In this document: piece by piece, positions 24,939 through 33,354 of the stretch
Layout: each line of letters starts with the position of its first letter
Numbering within the stretch: the stretch's first letter is position 1
DNA from: UBA10161 sp964581105
GTDB lineage: Archaea; Micrarchaeota; Micrarchaeia; Anstonellales; Anstonellaceae
NCBI GenBank assembly: GCA_964581105.1
Contig: CAZOMB010000001.1
Coordinates: 1-64,000 of the forward strand
DNA length: 64,000 nt
Reading direction: 5' to 3'
The notes under the pieces: generated by a model
Seen by the model: only the letters and a program-made list of their open reading frames with translations
Database searches by the model: none
What the model was told of the DNA's origin: nothing
Made by a program: the position numbers and the translations under genes

Positions 24939-25455
24939 TTCCTCTTACTTGGTCTCGTTCTTTATGCAGGATGACGCCAATCATAATAAGGCAGTGGAAA
25001 TATCAAAGAAAGCTGCGATTGATGAGCTTGTGCTTCCAGATTTGATTCTTTATGAAACCCTTACCGTGCTCAACTACGAAGGTGGGATTGCCCTCGCCAA
25101 GGAAGCTTATGAAAAAATGCTTGGAAGCAGGCAGATGCGCTTCCTCCCTCTGAATGAATTGGAAAAGAAAGAGATTCTGCTGGAATTCTTTTCCCAAAAA
25201 ACCAAGCTTAGCTTTGAAGACTCGGTTGTGATTTATCTTGCCAGGAAAACTGCCTCCAGAGTATTTGCATTTGACAAGAAGATATTGGCGCTGGCAAGAG
25301 AGCCCACCGCTTCGCAAGAAACTGATAATTGGGACAGCCTGATTGAACTGATAAAAGAGAGGGACAAAAATTTCAGGGGAAAGAGGAGGAAAATTGATCA
25401 CGACCTGATTCTTTATGGAGCTTCGCGTAAAAGCAAAAGAAAGAAAAGAAACTAG
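24913..25455 (+). CDS. vapC: VapC PIN-domain toxin with antitoxin-like tail
   Basis: This 180-aa protein is longer than common VapC (about 130-140). The PIN core has all acidic residues: VLDSSYLV (D), LPDLILYETLTVL (E), LSFEDSVVIYLARK (D) and FAFDKK (D), so RNA cleavage looks intact. After the core (about residue 138) a tail reads DNWDSLIELIKERDKNFRGK and RRKIDHDLILYGASR, with 17 of 25 positions identical to the end of VapB. A basic KRKKRN closes the chain. ATG 24913 is used; GTG 24925 is an alternative giving the usual VIVLDSS start. Confidence 0.85.
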   Translation: MVFRVIVLDSSYLVSFFMQDDANHNKAVEISKKAAIDELVLPDLILYETLTVLNYEGGIALAKEAYEKMLGSRQMRFLPLNELEKKEILLEFFSQKTKLSFEDSVVIYLARKTASRVFAFDKKILALAREPTASQETDNWDSLIELIKERDKNFRGKRRKIDHDLILYGASRKSKRKKRN

Positions 25456-25496
25456 TTAAAAGTAGGAAAAAGAAAAGAAAAACTGGCCGAGGAAAA

Positions 25497-25814
25497 TCAG
25501 CCAAACAGGGATGACAGGCCTTCTGCAGCTGCTGCTTCCTTTTTTGCTGCGTCTTCCTTTGTATCCTTCTTTTTCTCCTTTTTCTCGCCGCCTTGTGCTG
25601 GTGCGGCTGCCGGGGCTGCTGCCACTGGGGCTGCTGCTGCCTTTAGAAGCTCGTCAAAGTTCACTTCTTTCACAGCCTCAACAAGCACCTGTGCCTTGGC
25701 ATCATTTGCCTCAGCTCCTGCTGCCTTAAGAACAGCTACAAGGCTGTCTTTTGTTATTTCCTTGCCTGCTCCTTTTACCACAAGAGCTGCGTGCAGATAT
25801 GGATCTATTTTCAT
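25497..25814 (-). CDS. rpl12: Ribosomal protein L12 (P1 stalk)
   Basis: This 105-aa protein is the archaeal acidic stalk protein. The N-terminal dimer domain (YLHAALVVKGAGKEITKDSL) is followed by an Ala/Pro hinge, a Lys/Glu segment and the C-terminal GLSSLFG that binds translation GTPases. A strong ribosome site, GGAGGTAA, precedes the ATG. It is the last gene of the L1-L10-L12 operon. Confidence 0.95.
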   Translation of the reverse strand: MKIDPYLHAALVVKGAGKEITKDSLVAVLKAAGAEANDAKAQVLVEAVKEVNFDELLKAAAAPVAAAPAAAPAQGGEKKEKKKDTKEDAAKKEAAAAEGLSSLFG

Positions 25815-25829
25815 AATATTACCTCCGTT

Positions 25830-26897
25830 TTATTTTTTCTCGCCAGCTTTTTCAGGAGATTTTGGCTTTTCCTCCTTTTTCTCAGGGGCTTTGTCTGGCT
25901 TTGCCTCAGGTTTTTCTCCTTCTTTTGGCTTTTCAGCCGGCTTCTTTTCTTCTGGCTTTTCAGAAGCCTTTTCCCCTGGCTTTTCAGCCTCTTTTGGCTT
26001 TTCTTCTGCTGGCTTTTCCTTTTCTAAACTCCCAACTTTTCCCGAGAGGTCTTCTCCAAGGGATACGGCATTGGCTAGAAGCAACTCAGTTGAAGCATCT
26101 GAGTAGACCATGCCGTTTATTGCCATGTTCTGGCTCTGCTGCAATGCATTTGTGAGCAGTGCCTCAATATTTTGCTGTGTTGGGAAGCTCAAGTTTGTTG
26201 AAATATTGAATGCCTGGTGTAAGCACTCTAAAAGCCCTGCAAAAAGCTTTTTCTGGCCTATGTCAAGCATGTCTGATGTGTAATGGTATTTGCCATCATA
26301 GGCAGCAACCATGTTTACCATTGCCTCAAATGGCAGTATATTGAGCTTTTGCAATGCCTTGCAGACCTTGTCAGATATTTTTGCCCCTGCTTTTGCAACT
26401 GTTGAGTCCATTGCAACTACTATTTTTCCTCCCCTTATCTGCACGTTTATGCCTGCGCCTTTGAGCTCTGACAACGCTGGTCCTGGCGGAAGGTCTGTTT
26501 CGCCTTCTGGCACTGTTATGTCAGACTCTGCAACCTGGCCTGGCTTTGCTGCAACTTTTACCTTGTTGTTTGCAAAGAACTGGAAGAGCGAGTAAGGTGA
26601 AAGCGAAGTCAATACCAAGGCAGTCGGGAAATTAAGGCTTTTGGCAAGCTCTTTTTTGCCTGCCTTTTCAAGAGCCCTTTTTATGACAGTGTTTTTTGCT
26701 ATTGCAAATTCTGCCTTTCCCCTTAATTTCTTTTTTGATGACTGGAGTATCCTGTCAGGCAGGTTTCGTATGTCAATCAGGGCTATTACTGGGTATTTTG
26801 AGGCTATTTTTGAGACTGACAAGACTTTTTTCTTTTTTATGGCTAAGGATTTTCTTTCCTTTTTCTCCTGTTTTGCCTTTATTTTTTTCCTTGTCAT
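25830..26897 (-). CDS. rpl10: Ribosomal protein L10 (P0 stalk base)
   Basis: This 355-aa P0 has an N-terminal rRNA-binding domain (KKIKAKQEKKERKS... VIALIDIRNLPDRILQSSKK), the inserted archaeal domain (GPALSELKGAGINVQIRGGKI) and helices for L12 dimers near 225-290. The final 60 residues are Glu/Lys/Pro-rich and end in SPEKAGEKK. The usual terminal xLFG motif, shared with L12 in archaea, is absent. The stop (TAA at 25830) is followed by the L12 ribosome site, so no frameshift seems to have removed it. Confidence 0.95.
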   Translation of the reverse strand: MTRKKIKAKQEKKERKSLAIKKKKVLSVSKIASKYPVIALIDIRNLPDRILQSSKKKLRGKAEFAIAKNTVIKRALEKAGKKELAKSLNFPTALVLTSLSPYSLFQFFANNKVKVAAKPGQVAESDITVPEGETDLPPGPALSELKGAGINVQIRGGKIVVAMDSTVAKAGAKISDKVCKALQKLNILPFEAMVNMVAAYDGKYHYTSDMLDIGQKKLFAGLLECLHQAFNISTNLSFPTQQNIEALLTNALQQSQNMAINGMVYSDASTELLLANAVSLGEDLSGKVGSLEKEKPAEEKPKEAEKPGEKASEKPEEKKPAEKPKEGEKPEAKPDKAPEKKEEKPKSPEKAGEKK

Positions 26898-26900
26898 AAC

Positions 26901-27530
26901 TTACACCTTTGCAGATTTTCCCATTGTAAGCTTTACATAAACTGACTTGATGTTTGGCTCTGTGACTTTTGCCTTTACCTTGTCATATGCTGCCTCAAAG
27001 TTCTCAATCAAATCTTCAAGCTCCATTTTCTCGCTTCCTATAAGGCATTGCGCAACTGGCAGGTATTTGCCCTTTGAAGCAAGCCTTACTCTTTTTTTAG
27101 CCTGGTCCATTGCCGCCTTTACAGGCCCTACAATGGGCCTTGGAAGCCTTCCCCTTGAGCCTAAAACCTGCCCAAGGTTTTTGCCTACCTGCACCATGAG
27201 GCTTGGCTGTGATATGAACTCGCATGTCTTTATGAGGGATGAGAGCTTTGCCTTGTCTGACTTGAGCCTTGCTATTCCTGGCCCGTCAATTACCTCAACT
27301 GCCCCTGCCTGCTTTGCGTCATAGGCCATCTGTGCGTCTGCGAATACTACGACTTTCTGGTCTTTGCCCTTGCCTTTTGGAAGCAGAATGTCAATGTTCA
27401 GCCTGTTTTCAGCCTTTGCAAAATTAATGTTTCTGAAGTTTACTATGAACTCTAGGGACTGGGGGAATTTTCTTTTTCCTTTGTCTTCTAAGGCCTTTGT
27501 TATTGCCTCTGATATTTTCTTCCTGTCCAT
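26901..27530 (-). CDS. rpl1: Ribosomal protein L1
   Basis: This 209-aa L1 binds 23S rRNA at the L1 stalk. LEFIVNFRNINF, the DILLPKGKGK block and GSRGRLPRPIVGPV are typical. It is the first gene of the L1-L10-L12 operon, with GGGAGG before the ATG. The length matches archaeal L1. L11, often upstream in archaea, is not in this cluster. Confidence 0.95.
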   Translation of the reverse strand: MDRKKISEAITKALEDKGKRKFPQSLEFIVNFRNINFAKAENRLNIDILLPKGKGKDQKVVVFADAQMAYDAKQAGAVEVIDGPGIARLKSDKAKLSSLIKTCEFISQPSLMVQVGKNLGQVLGSRGRLPRPIVGPVKAAMDQAKKRVRLASKGKYLPVAQCLIGSEKMELEDLIENFEAAYDKVKAKVTEPNIKSVYVKLTMGKSAKV

Positions 27531-27615
27531 TTCATTTCCCTCCCATTCATTTCCGAATGGTCTAACGGCGGGAAAAGCCGCTGTAGGCTGTGATATGCTG
27601 ATAAAGGTTTTAAAA
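27531..27615 (-). promoter_or_regulatory. Promoter and leader of the L1 operon
   Basis: TTTTAAAA (27608-27615) predicts a start near 27586 and a leader of about 55 bases. The leader can form two hairpins: CGGC/GCCG (27566-27569 with 27577-27580) and CATTC/GAATG (27544-27548 with 27555-27559), before the GGGAGG site. Archaeal L1 often represses its own mRNA by binding a leader that mimics rRNA; this leader may serve that purpose. Confidence 0.45.
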
Positions 27616-27620
27616 GGTTC

Positions 27621-29495
27621 TTATCTTCGCTTTCTTTTTCTTGCCTTTCTCCTTTTTGGCTTTTTTCTCTTTGTTTTCTTTGCTATTTTCCTCTTTGGCT
27701 GTCTTTTCCTTGCTTTTTTGGGGGCTTTTTTCTTGCTCTTGGCCTTTGGCTTTTGATGTTTTAACTGTTCATATTGAGTCTTTTTACCAACGACCTGGGC
27801 AATCATCTGCTCAAGCTGGTTTCTTTGGTTTGCAAGCTGTTCTATTCCCTGGAATGCTTCTCCCCTTTGCTCAAATTTTTCCTCTCCCTCAGGCGGCTTT
27901 GCCTGCATTTCATAAAGGTGGGAGATTTTCCTTCCTTCCTCAAGAAGAGATTCAAGCTTTTTCCTCTCTGTTTCAATCCTTGTGTCAATTCCCTCTTCTG
28001 CCTTTCTTGCCTGGTCAAACTCAAATTCATAGCTGTCTGTCAGCTGCCTGAGCTCACGCAGGTAGCGGCGCACAAAGTTTGCCTCAACTGACTCTCTTAA
28101 AGTGTCAAATTCCTGGTTCCCGCCCCTGATATAATCATCAATTTCTGCCATCTTTTTCTCATAATCCTCCCTTACTGAGTTTGCCCATATGTCAACCTGG
28201 CGCATTTGCTCAATGTTTTTTGCCATGCCGGAAAGCAGCCCTTTTGCTGAAGACATCTGGTGCTTTGCGGTTTCAATGCTTCCTGATATATCTTCTTTTA
28301 GTGAGGAAAGCTCGCTTGAGTACTTTTCCGCTGATTCAAGCCTTTCTGCCTGCTCTGCAACTGCTGCCCTTGCTGCAACAACCCTTTTTGCAGCCTCTTC
28401 CTCCATTTTTGAAATGCCCTCAAGTGTGTTGCGAAGCTCTTGTGCCTTTGCCTTGTGCTCTGCAATTTCATGCCTGCTTTGGTCAACCATGACTTCCATT
28501 TTCTCCCGCTCCTCTGCAAGCAGCCTGCCGGTTTCTTCTATCAGGGCAGATGCCTCATCATATGCCTTGCGCATTTCATTGTGCGCATTTATGCTGCTGT
28601 GCTGCACTTTTTCAACTGATGAAACCTTTGAAGGGAGATCAGATGCCCGCTGGTGCACTGCAAGTATGTTTTTTTCCATTTTCATGACACGGTCTGATAT
28701 TGTCTCTATTTCGCACTCAAGCTTTCTTTGCATTGGAAGGTAGTGCTCTTTTAGGAGCTTTTCCTTTTCCATTCGCAGTTTTTCAATCTCCTGGGTCTGG
28801 TTTGTTATTTTTTTTACCTGCCTTGCCATTCTTTCTGAGAACTGCAATGAGACTCCTGTTGGCTTTACTGGCTCTGGCTTTTTTATTTTCTTTATTTTCC
28901 TTGCCTTTTTCCTGTCATAAACAAGCTTTATTGCAGGAACTGCCGCTTTTTGTATCTTTATTGGGTAATCTTTCTCTTTTTCCCCTTCAGGCTCTTTTGG
29001 AAGCTCAATTACAATTGGCTCAGGCTTTTCAGGCCCAGTTGGCTCTTCTTTTTGTATTTCCTGCTCTGCCTGCTCAACAATTTGCTGCTCTTGCTTGAGC
29101 TTTTGATTGTCTGCCTCTTGCATGTCCTGGGGCTCAAGCTTTATTTTTTTCTTTTCAGGCTCTTTGAAATGACTTTTTGCGTCTTGCTCCCTTTCCCTTG
29201 CTATTTCAAGCTCGCTTTCAAAAGAAGGGCCGCCAACATATATGGGTTTTTCGCCAATTTCAACTTCATCTTTTGGCTTTACTTCTGGGCCTGACCAGGA
29301 GACAAAAACCCCTTTAAAGCGGTTTTCAACTTTTACCTGATCGCTTTTTTCAAGAACAGAGACCCATTTCAGGACATCTTTTTCAGACATGTCGCACATA
29401 GTTGAAAGGCTTGTAATGCTGACTTCTTCTCCTGCACTTTTGATTCTGGCAAGAAGCTCATCAAACTGTGTTGTTATGCCCTTCTTGCCATCCAT
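27621..29495 (-). CDS. Long coiled-coil protein with winged-helix N-terminus
   Basis: This 624-aa protein has a winged-helix-like N-terminus (LLARIKSAGEEVSITSLSTM ... VKVENRFKGVFVSW), a disordered charged middle to about residue 215, and a coiled coil (about 220-570) interrupted at PSKVSSVEK and SVREDYEKKM. The last 35 residues are almost all Lys/Arg. ATG 29495 follows the L10e stop; GTG 29504 overlaps it. The layout resembles chromosome-organising or ribosome-linked coiled-coil proteins but matches none that I know. It lies between L10e and L1, ending six bases before the L1 promoter. Confidence 0.85.
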   Translation of the reverse strand: MDGKKGITTQFDELLARIKSAGEEVSITSLSTMCDMSEKDVLKWVSVLEKSDQVKVENRFKGVFVSWSGPEVKPKDEVEIGEKPIYVGGPSFESELEIAREREQDAKSHFKEPEKKKIKLEPQDMQEADNQKLKQEQQIVEQAEQEIQKEEPTGPEKPEPIVIELPKEPEGEKEKDYPIKIQKAAVPAIKLVYDRKKARKIKKIKKPEPVKPTGVSLQFSERMARQVKKITNQTQEIEKLRMEKEKLLKEHYLPMQRKLECEIETISDRVMKMEKNILAVHQRASDLPSKVSSVEKVQHSSINAHNEMRKAYDEASALIEETGRLLAEEREKMEVMVDQSRHEIAEHKAKAQELRNTLEGISKMEEEAAKRVVAARAAVAEQAERLESAEKYSSELSSLKEDISGSIETAKHQMSSAKGLLSGMAKNIEQMRQVDIWANSVREDYEKKMAEIDDYIRGGNQEFDTLRESVEANFVRRYLRELRQLTDSYEFEFDQARKAEEGIDTRIETERKKLESLLEEGRKISHLYEMQAKPPEGEEKFEQRGEAFQGIEQLANQRNQLEQMIAQVVGKKTQYEQLKHQKPKAKSKKKAPKKARKRQPKRKIAKKTKRKKPKRRKARKRKRR

Positions 29496-29503
29496 ATTTA
29501 CCA

Positions 29504-30031
29504 CTAGGTATTATACTCCTTTTTTTCTATCCTGTATTTTCCTGAAAGCTTTCTTGTTGCACGCCTATAGGCCTCAGCTATGTGCTTTGAATTTGCTTTG
29601 CTGACATGGATTGTGAATACTGCCTGGCCTGCTTTTACTCTTGCTGCCCTGCTGGTTGCCCTGCCATATGACTTTCTCATCCCCTTTTGCAGCCTGTCAG
29701 CGCCTGCGCCTGCAATCATCTTGTTTTCCCTAAGTACGTTGTGCGGGAAAACCCGGACTTTGAAAAAATAGAGGTTAAGGATGTGTTTTTCAAGGTATTT
29801 GTTTGCAGCCTGCCTTGCTGCCTCAAGCGCATTGTCCCTGAGCTGAACGTCATCCCGTGTAACAAGGTCAAAAGTGAAGTCAAACGGCAGGTTTCTTACT
29901 CCCATCTCATATACGTGCAGAGAAAGGTGCGGCATTGCCTTTACATATGACTTTCTCGGCTTTTTCTTTGAGTATCTGGTCCATGGGACCTTGTTTAGCT
30001 TTCTGCAAGTTTTCGCTGGCCTTATTGCCAT
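29504..30031 (-). CDS. rpl10e: Ribosomal protein L10e (L16)
   Basis: This 175-aa protein of the L10e/uL16 family sits near the peptidyl transferase and A site. CRKLNKVPWTRYSKKKPRKSY opens the chain; GADRLQKGMRKSYGRATSRAARVKAG is the conserved core. ATG 30031 is chosen because GAGGTG lies seven bases upstream (the longer MFI start lacks this). Its TATA-like sequence lies near 30138-30145. Confidence 0.94.
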   Translation of the reverse strand: MAIRPAKTCRKLNKVPWTRYSKKKPRKSYVKAMPHLSLHVYEMGVRNLPFDFTFDLVTRDDVQLRDNALEAARQAANKYLEKHILNLYFFKVRVFPHNVLRENKMIAGAGADRLQKGMRKSYGRATSRAARVKAGQAVFTIHVSKANSKHIAEAYRRATRKLSGKYRIEKKEYNT

Positions 30032-30187
30032 AATAAACACCTCAGCAAATTCCCTTAACAGTCAAGCTGCCAGGAGAAGTGCTGAAGATTCTTCTCTCTT
30101 GTTTAATAACCTTACTCCCAGACAGGCTAAAAAGTGTATAAAACTGTATTTAAATGTTATGTACAATAGAAGATTTGGTGCTTGATA

Positions 30188-30520
30188 ATGGATAATAAAG
30201 CAAGAGTCAAAAAAGAACTTCCCCAGCTAATAAAAGACAAAAACACAGCACAACAACGGTTTAATCAAATACTAAAAAATAGAAAGTTTACCATTGCTTT
30301 TAAGGACAAAGAAACAAAAGAAACTGGAATAGTTGACCAAGAGTATAAGAGTCTAGCTGATGCAAAAAGCGATTTGCAAAAACTGGTAAATCGGCACGAT
30401 GAATTGAAGTTTTTCATATTTAATAATGAAGGAGTATTCGACGAGAAAGGAAACTGCATCCTTTTCAAAGATGAAAAAATTAAACACAAAAAGCCTTTAA
30501 CTGAAGAAACAAAATATTAG
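30188..30520 (+). CDS. Unknown small protein
   Basis: This 110-aa charged protein starts at ATG 30188 (GGTG upstream, TATTTAAAT at 30147-30155). A helix pair (RVKKELPQLIKDKNTAQQRF and DAKSDLQKLVNRHDELKFF) encloses a strand pair (KFTIAFKDKETKETGIVDQ). It is AT-rich compared with neighbours. Its end overlaps the convergent ogt gene by four bases. No family is recognised. Confidence 0.65.
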   Translation: MDNKARVKKELPQLIKDKNTAQQRFNQILKNRKFTIAFKDKETKETGIVDQEYKSLADAKSDLQKLVNRHDELKFFIFNNEGVFDEKGNCILFKDEKIKHKKPLTEETKY

Positions 30521-30819
30521 ATGGGTGTGCCTTCTTTTCTTAGCAAAAGCCTCTTTGTTTTTGCCCCTCCTTTGCCTGAGTAGTTGCCTATTTTGCCATC
30601 AGAGCGGATTACTCTGTGGCAGGGGATAATTGGAGCAAGAGGGTTTTTTGCCAGAACATTGCCAACTGCCCTTGCTGATTTTGGCTTTCCTATTGCTGCA
30701 GCTATTTTTGAGTAAGTGCTGGTTTTTCCTTTTGGGATTTTGCAGCATTCCATGAGAACTGATTGCTCGAATTTGGTGAGATTTGAGAGAACTGCCTTTT
30801 GCTTTGCAGAGAGCCTCAT
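30517..30819 (-). CDS. ogt: O6-alkylguanine-DNA alkyltransferase, catalytic domain only
   Basis: This 100-aa protein is the C-terminal domain of MGMT, which transfers alkyl groups from O6-alkylguanine to its own cysteine. GKTSTYSKIAAAIGKPKSAR is the helix-turn-helix with arginine finger; IIPCHRVIRSDGKIGNYSG holds the PCHRV active site. Because the Cys is kept, this is not an alkyltransferase-like (ATL) protein. The usual N-terminal domain is missing. Confidence 0.9.
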   Translation of the reverse strand: MRLSAKQKAVLSNLTKFEQSVLMECCKIPKGKTSTYSKIAAAIGKPKSARAVGNVLAKNPLAPIIPCHRVIRSDGKIGNYSGKGGAKTKRLLLRKEGTPI

Positions 30820-30823
30820 TTTC

Positions 30824-31759
30824 CTACCTCCCTATTCTCAAATGAAAAAAGCCATCGTCTTCTTTTATTCTACTGGTTTTTGCCTTTTCATAATCAAGCG
30901 AGTTTTTTGTCTGCCTGAGTTTTAATGGGAAGCCAAGTACTTGCTCTGCATAGTCTTTTTGCTTTTCAATGGAAAATGGCAGGTTCTGGGATGCGATTTG
31001 GGATATTATTTGCAAGAAATTCAAGTCAACAGTTATCTGCCCCCCATAATTTCTCAGAACAAGCCTGTTCCATTCTTTTAAAGGCAGCAAAAGGACGTCA
31101 TCAGCTGAATAAAACCCATAGTCAAATATGTCTATCCTGAATCCTGATTTTCCCTTTTTGCAAAGAGAAGAAAGGAATTTTTGCGCATTGAAATTAAATG
31201 GGATTGCCCTGCCAGAATCTATCCTTTCAAGGAATTTTGATACCTGGGGGTTTGGCTTGTTAACTTTATCCATGTCAAATGCTCCTTTTCTTTCAACAAG
31301 CTCAAATACTTGCTTGCCTTTGCGAAGGTAAATCTGTGCAGAAAGGTCGGACAATAGCTCATTTATCCTGCAATAGTCAAACCCAAGCTGTACCTTATTG
31401 TGCAAGGCGTCAAATTTGTGAAATTTGCAGATTTTCCTGTGTTTTGAAAGGTTTTTCTTTGCGTGAGTGAGCATTTTTTGTGAAAAGTCAAATAAATGGT
31501 AATTTACTTTTGAGTAAAGTGGGAAATTCCTTTTCTTCAGCTCATCAAGGAATATTTTGGCAAAGTTTCCGTTTCCAACCCCATATTCGCATATGACTGG
31601 GGGAGGATTGGCTGAAAAGTCAGAAGAAAACTCGATTGCATTGCATTTTGCAAGAGCTTTTCCTTTTGCAAAAGTAAGAAAGTCAGAGTAAATGGCTTTT
31701 CCTTTTTTGCTGTAGTACTTTTTGTTTGCCTTTTGCTGCTTATCGGCTAGTTTTGCCAC
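30824..31759 (-). CDS. SAM-dependent methyltransferase, MidA/NDUFAF7-like
   Basis: This 311-aa Rossmann methyltransferase has ICEYGVGNGNFAKIFLDEL near residue 55 (SAM motif I), YHLFDFSQKML (motif II acidic end) and RINELLSDLSAQI, matching the NELLDALP region of MidA-like enzymes; FDYGFYSADD and YGGQITVDLNF later fit this family too. MidA relatives methylate protein arginines. The gene follows LysRS by one base on the same strand. The substrate is unknown. Confidence 0.75.
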   Translation of the reverse strand: MAKLADKQQKANKKYYSKKGKAIYSDFLTFAKGKALAKCNAIEFSSDFSANPPPVICEYGVGNGNFAKIFLDELKKRNFPLYSKVNYHLFDFSQKMLTHAKKNLSKHRKICKFHKFDALHNKVQLGFDYCRINELLSDLSAQIYLRKGKQVFELVERKGAFDMDKVNKPNPQVSKFLERIDSGRAIPFNFNAQKFLSSLCKKGKSGFRIDIFDYGFYSADDVLLLPLKEWNRLVLRNYGGQITVDLNFLQIISQIASQNLPFSIEKQKDYAEQVLGFPLKLRQTKNSLDYEKAKTSRIKEDDGFFHLRIGR

Positions 31760-31760
31760 T

Positions 31761-33293
31761 TTAAAGCACGTCCTTTTTTACCTTTTCAATGCCAAGTGCC
31801 TCTATGAGCTTTCCAAGCTTTGGGCCTTTTGGCTTATTCAAAAGGCATTCATAGCATTGCTTGAATAGCTCTGCAGGAGAAGTGCTTGTTTGCTTTGCAA
31901 CTGTAAATGCTGTGTTGTGTATGTCAATTGCTTTCATTGGAGGAGAAAGCTGGCTGAAAAACTCCTTTGCAATGCTTTTTGCTTTTTTAGGTGAATATGT
32001 GAATGAGTATTGCTCTGGCACCATTTTTTTCTTTTCCCATTGCTCAATGTAAGAAGAGAGCTTTTGAATAGAAAGCTTGTCTTTTGTCTTTTGTGCTATT
32101 TTGTCCCAGCTATGCTGGAGCTGGCGGTAGAGCAAAAGGTCCAAAAACGGAGTTTTCCAGGCTTTTTCATTTGCCATGGATAGTTTTGCTGCAAGCGCTT
32201 TTTTCCTTTCTGCCCTTGTGAGGGTTTCCAGCTTTTCTGCCTTGAGAAGCTTTACTGCTCCTTCAAAATCCTCAATTGTGCGCAGCATTTTCTCAGGAGA
32301 GGCAGCTATGTCAACGTTTTCCTGCAAATCAGGCCTGAAGAGCATATATCTTATGATTTCTGGGGGGAGAAGCTCAACCATTTCTGCTATGCCCATGCCT
32401 GTGCCTTTTGACTTTGAGTATTTTTTCCCTCCTAAAAGGATAAACCCCCACCTATAGCCGATTGGGGGCTCTTTTTTGAATATTTGAGTAAATACTTGTT
32501 CAAGGGTTTCCCAGCTTCCCCCTCTTGTGTGATGGTCAATTCCTGCGCCTTCTGAAGAGGTATTGAAATAGTCCATCCAGGTTGGCCAATGAAGCCTCCA
32601 GGCAAGCTTGTACTTGTGACCTGAAATTTTTCCTTTTCCCTTAAAGCCGCAGCCTTTAGTGTATTTTACATCCCGGTCACATGCATATTCATAATTTTCT
32701 CCATCATGGGAAATTATCCTTGTGGTTGCAATTTTTCCGCATTTTTCGCAGATTGGCAAAATTGGGGACCACCAGTCTGGCAAAGAATCGCGCAATGAGC
32801 TTTTTGCAACCAATTCTTTTACCTTTTCCTCCTGCTTTAGGAACATGCGTGCATATTTATCAAATGCGCCTGATGAATAAAGGTCGCATGCCCTGACTAT
32901 TTTTGGCTTTGCGCCAAGTATTTTCATTGCAGCTTTTGCGTCCTCAAGAAAATAATCGCCAAATGATTTTGTTTTTCCTGTTGGGTCTGGCACATCTGTA
33001 AGCGGCTTTCCAAGGTGAGGCTCAAGCTCTTTTTTGTATTTTTCAAATACTGCGGGAACTGAGTCAAATGCGTCAAATATGTCTGCAACAAATATGTATT
33101 TTGCTTTTTTTCCCTGAAAGCCAAGCTGGTCAACCAAAGCCTGGGGAAAAAGGAATTCGCATACAGTGCCAAGGTGCGTGGGGCCAGAAGTTGTAAGCCC
33201 GCCGCTAATTACATAGGGCTCTTTTTTTGCTTTCATTATTCTGGCTGCAAGCTGCTCAGACCAGTGGAAATTAGTCTTGTCATCCTGTTTCAT
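31761..33293 (-). CDS. lysK: Lysyl-tRNA synthetase, class I
   Basis: This 510-aa enzyme charges tRNA-Lys; class I LysRS is typical of archaea and a few bacteria. GPTHLGTVCEF near residue 36 is the HIGH-type motif and KKYSKSKGTGM near 290 is KMSKS. A four-Cys zinc knuckle (ICEKCGK ... CDRDVKYTKGCGF) lies between 180 and 215. The C-terminal domain is alpha-helical. The length is normal. It is divergent from the gene at 33409. Confidence 0.95.
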   Translation of the reverse strand: MKQDDKTNFHWSEQLAARIMKAKKEPYVISGGLTTSGPTHLGTVCEFLFPQALVDQLGFQGKKAKYIFVADIFDAFDSVPAVFEKYKKELEPHLGKPLTDVPDPTGKTKSFGDYFLEDAKAAMKILGAKPKIVRACDLYSSGAFDKYARMFLKQEEKVKELVAKSSLRDSLPDWWSPILPICEKCGKIATTRIISHDGENYEYACDRDVKYTKGCGFKGKGKISGHKYKLAWRLHWPTWMDYFNTSSEGAGIDHHTRGGSWETLEQVFTQIFKKEPPIGYRWGFILLGGKKYSKSKGTGMGIAEMVELLPPEIIRYMLFRPDLQENVDIAASPEKMLRTIEDFEGAVKLLKAEKLETLTRAERKKALAAKLSMANEKAWKTPFLDLLLYRQLQHSWDKIAQKTKDKLSIQKLSSYIEQWEKKKMVPEQYSFTYSPKKAKSIAKEFFSQLSPPMKAIDIHNTAFTVAKQTSTSPAELFKQCYECLLNKPKGPKLGKLIEALGIEKVKKDVL

Positions 33294-33354
33294 GTGTATT
33301 GGTTTGACTGAAAGGCTAAAAAGAGTTAGCCAAACATTGAGTCAAAAAATTCGG

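Noticed and set aside
25696..26106. Plus-strand Phe/Ser-rich frames opposite L10 and L12
   Set aside because: These arise from the Lys/Glu/Pro/Ala-rich tails of the ribosomal proteins read in reverse.
27556..27600. tRNA-like GGTCTAACGGCGGG block
   Set aside because: It has no T-arm or acceptor stem and lies fully within the L1 operon leader.
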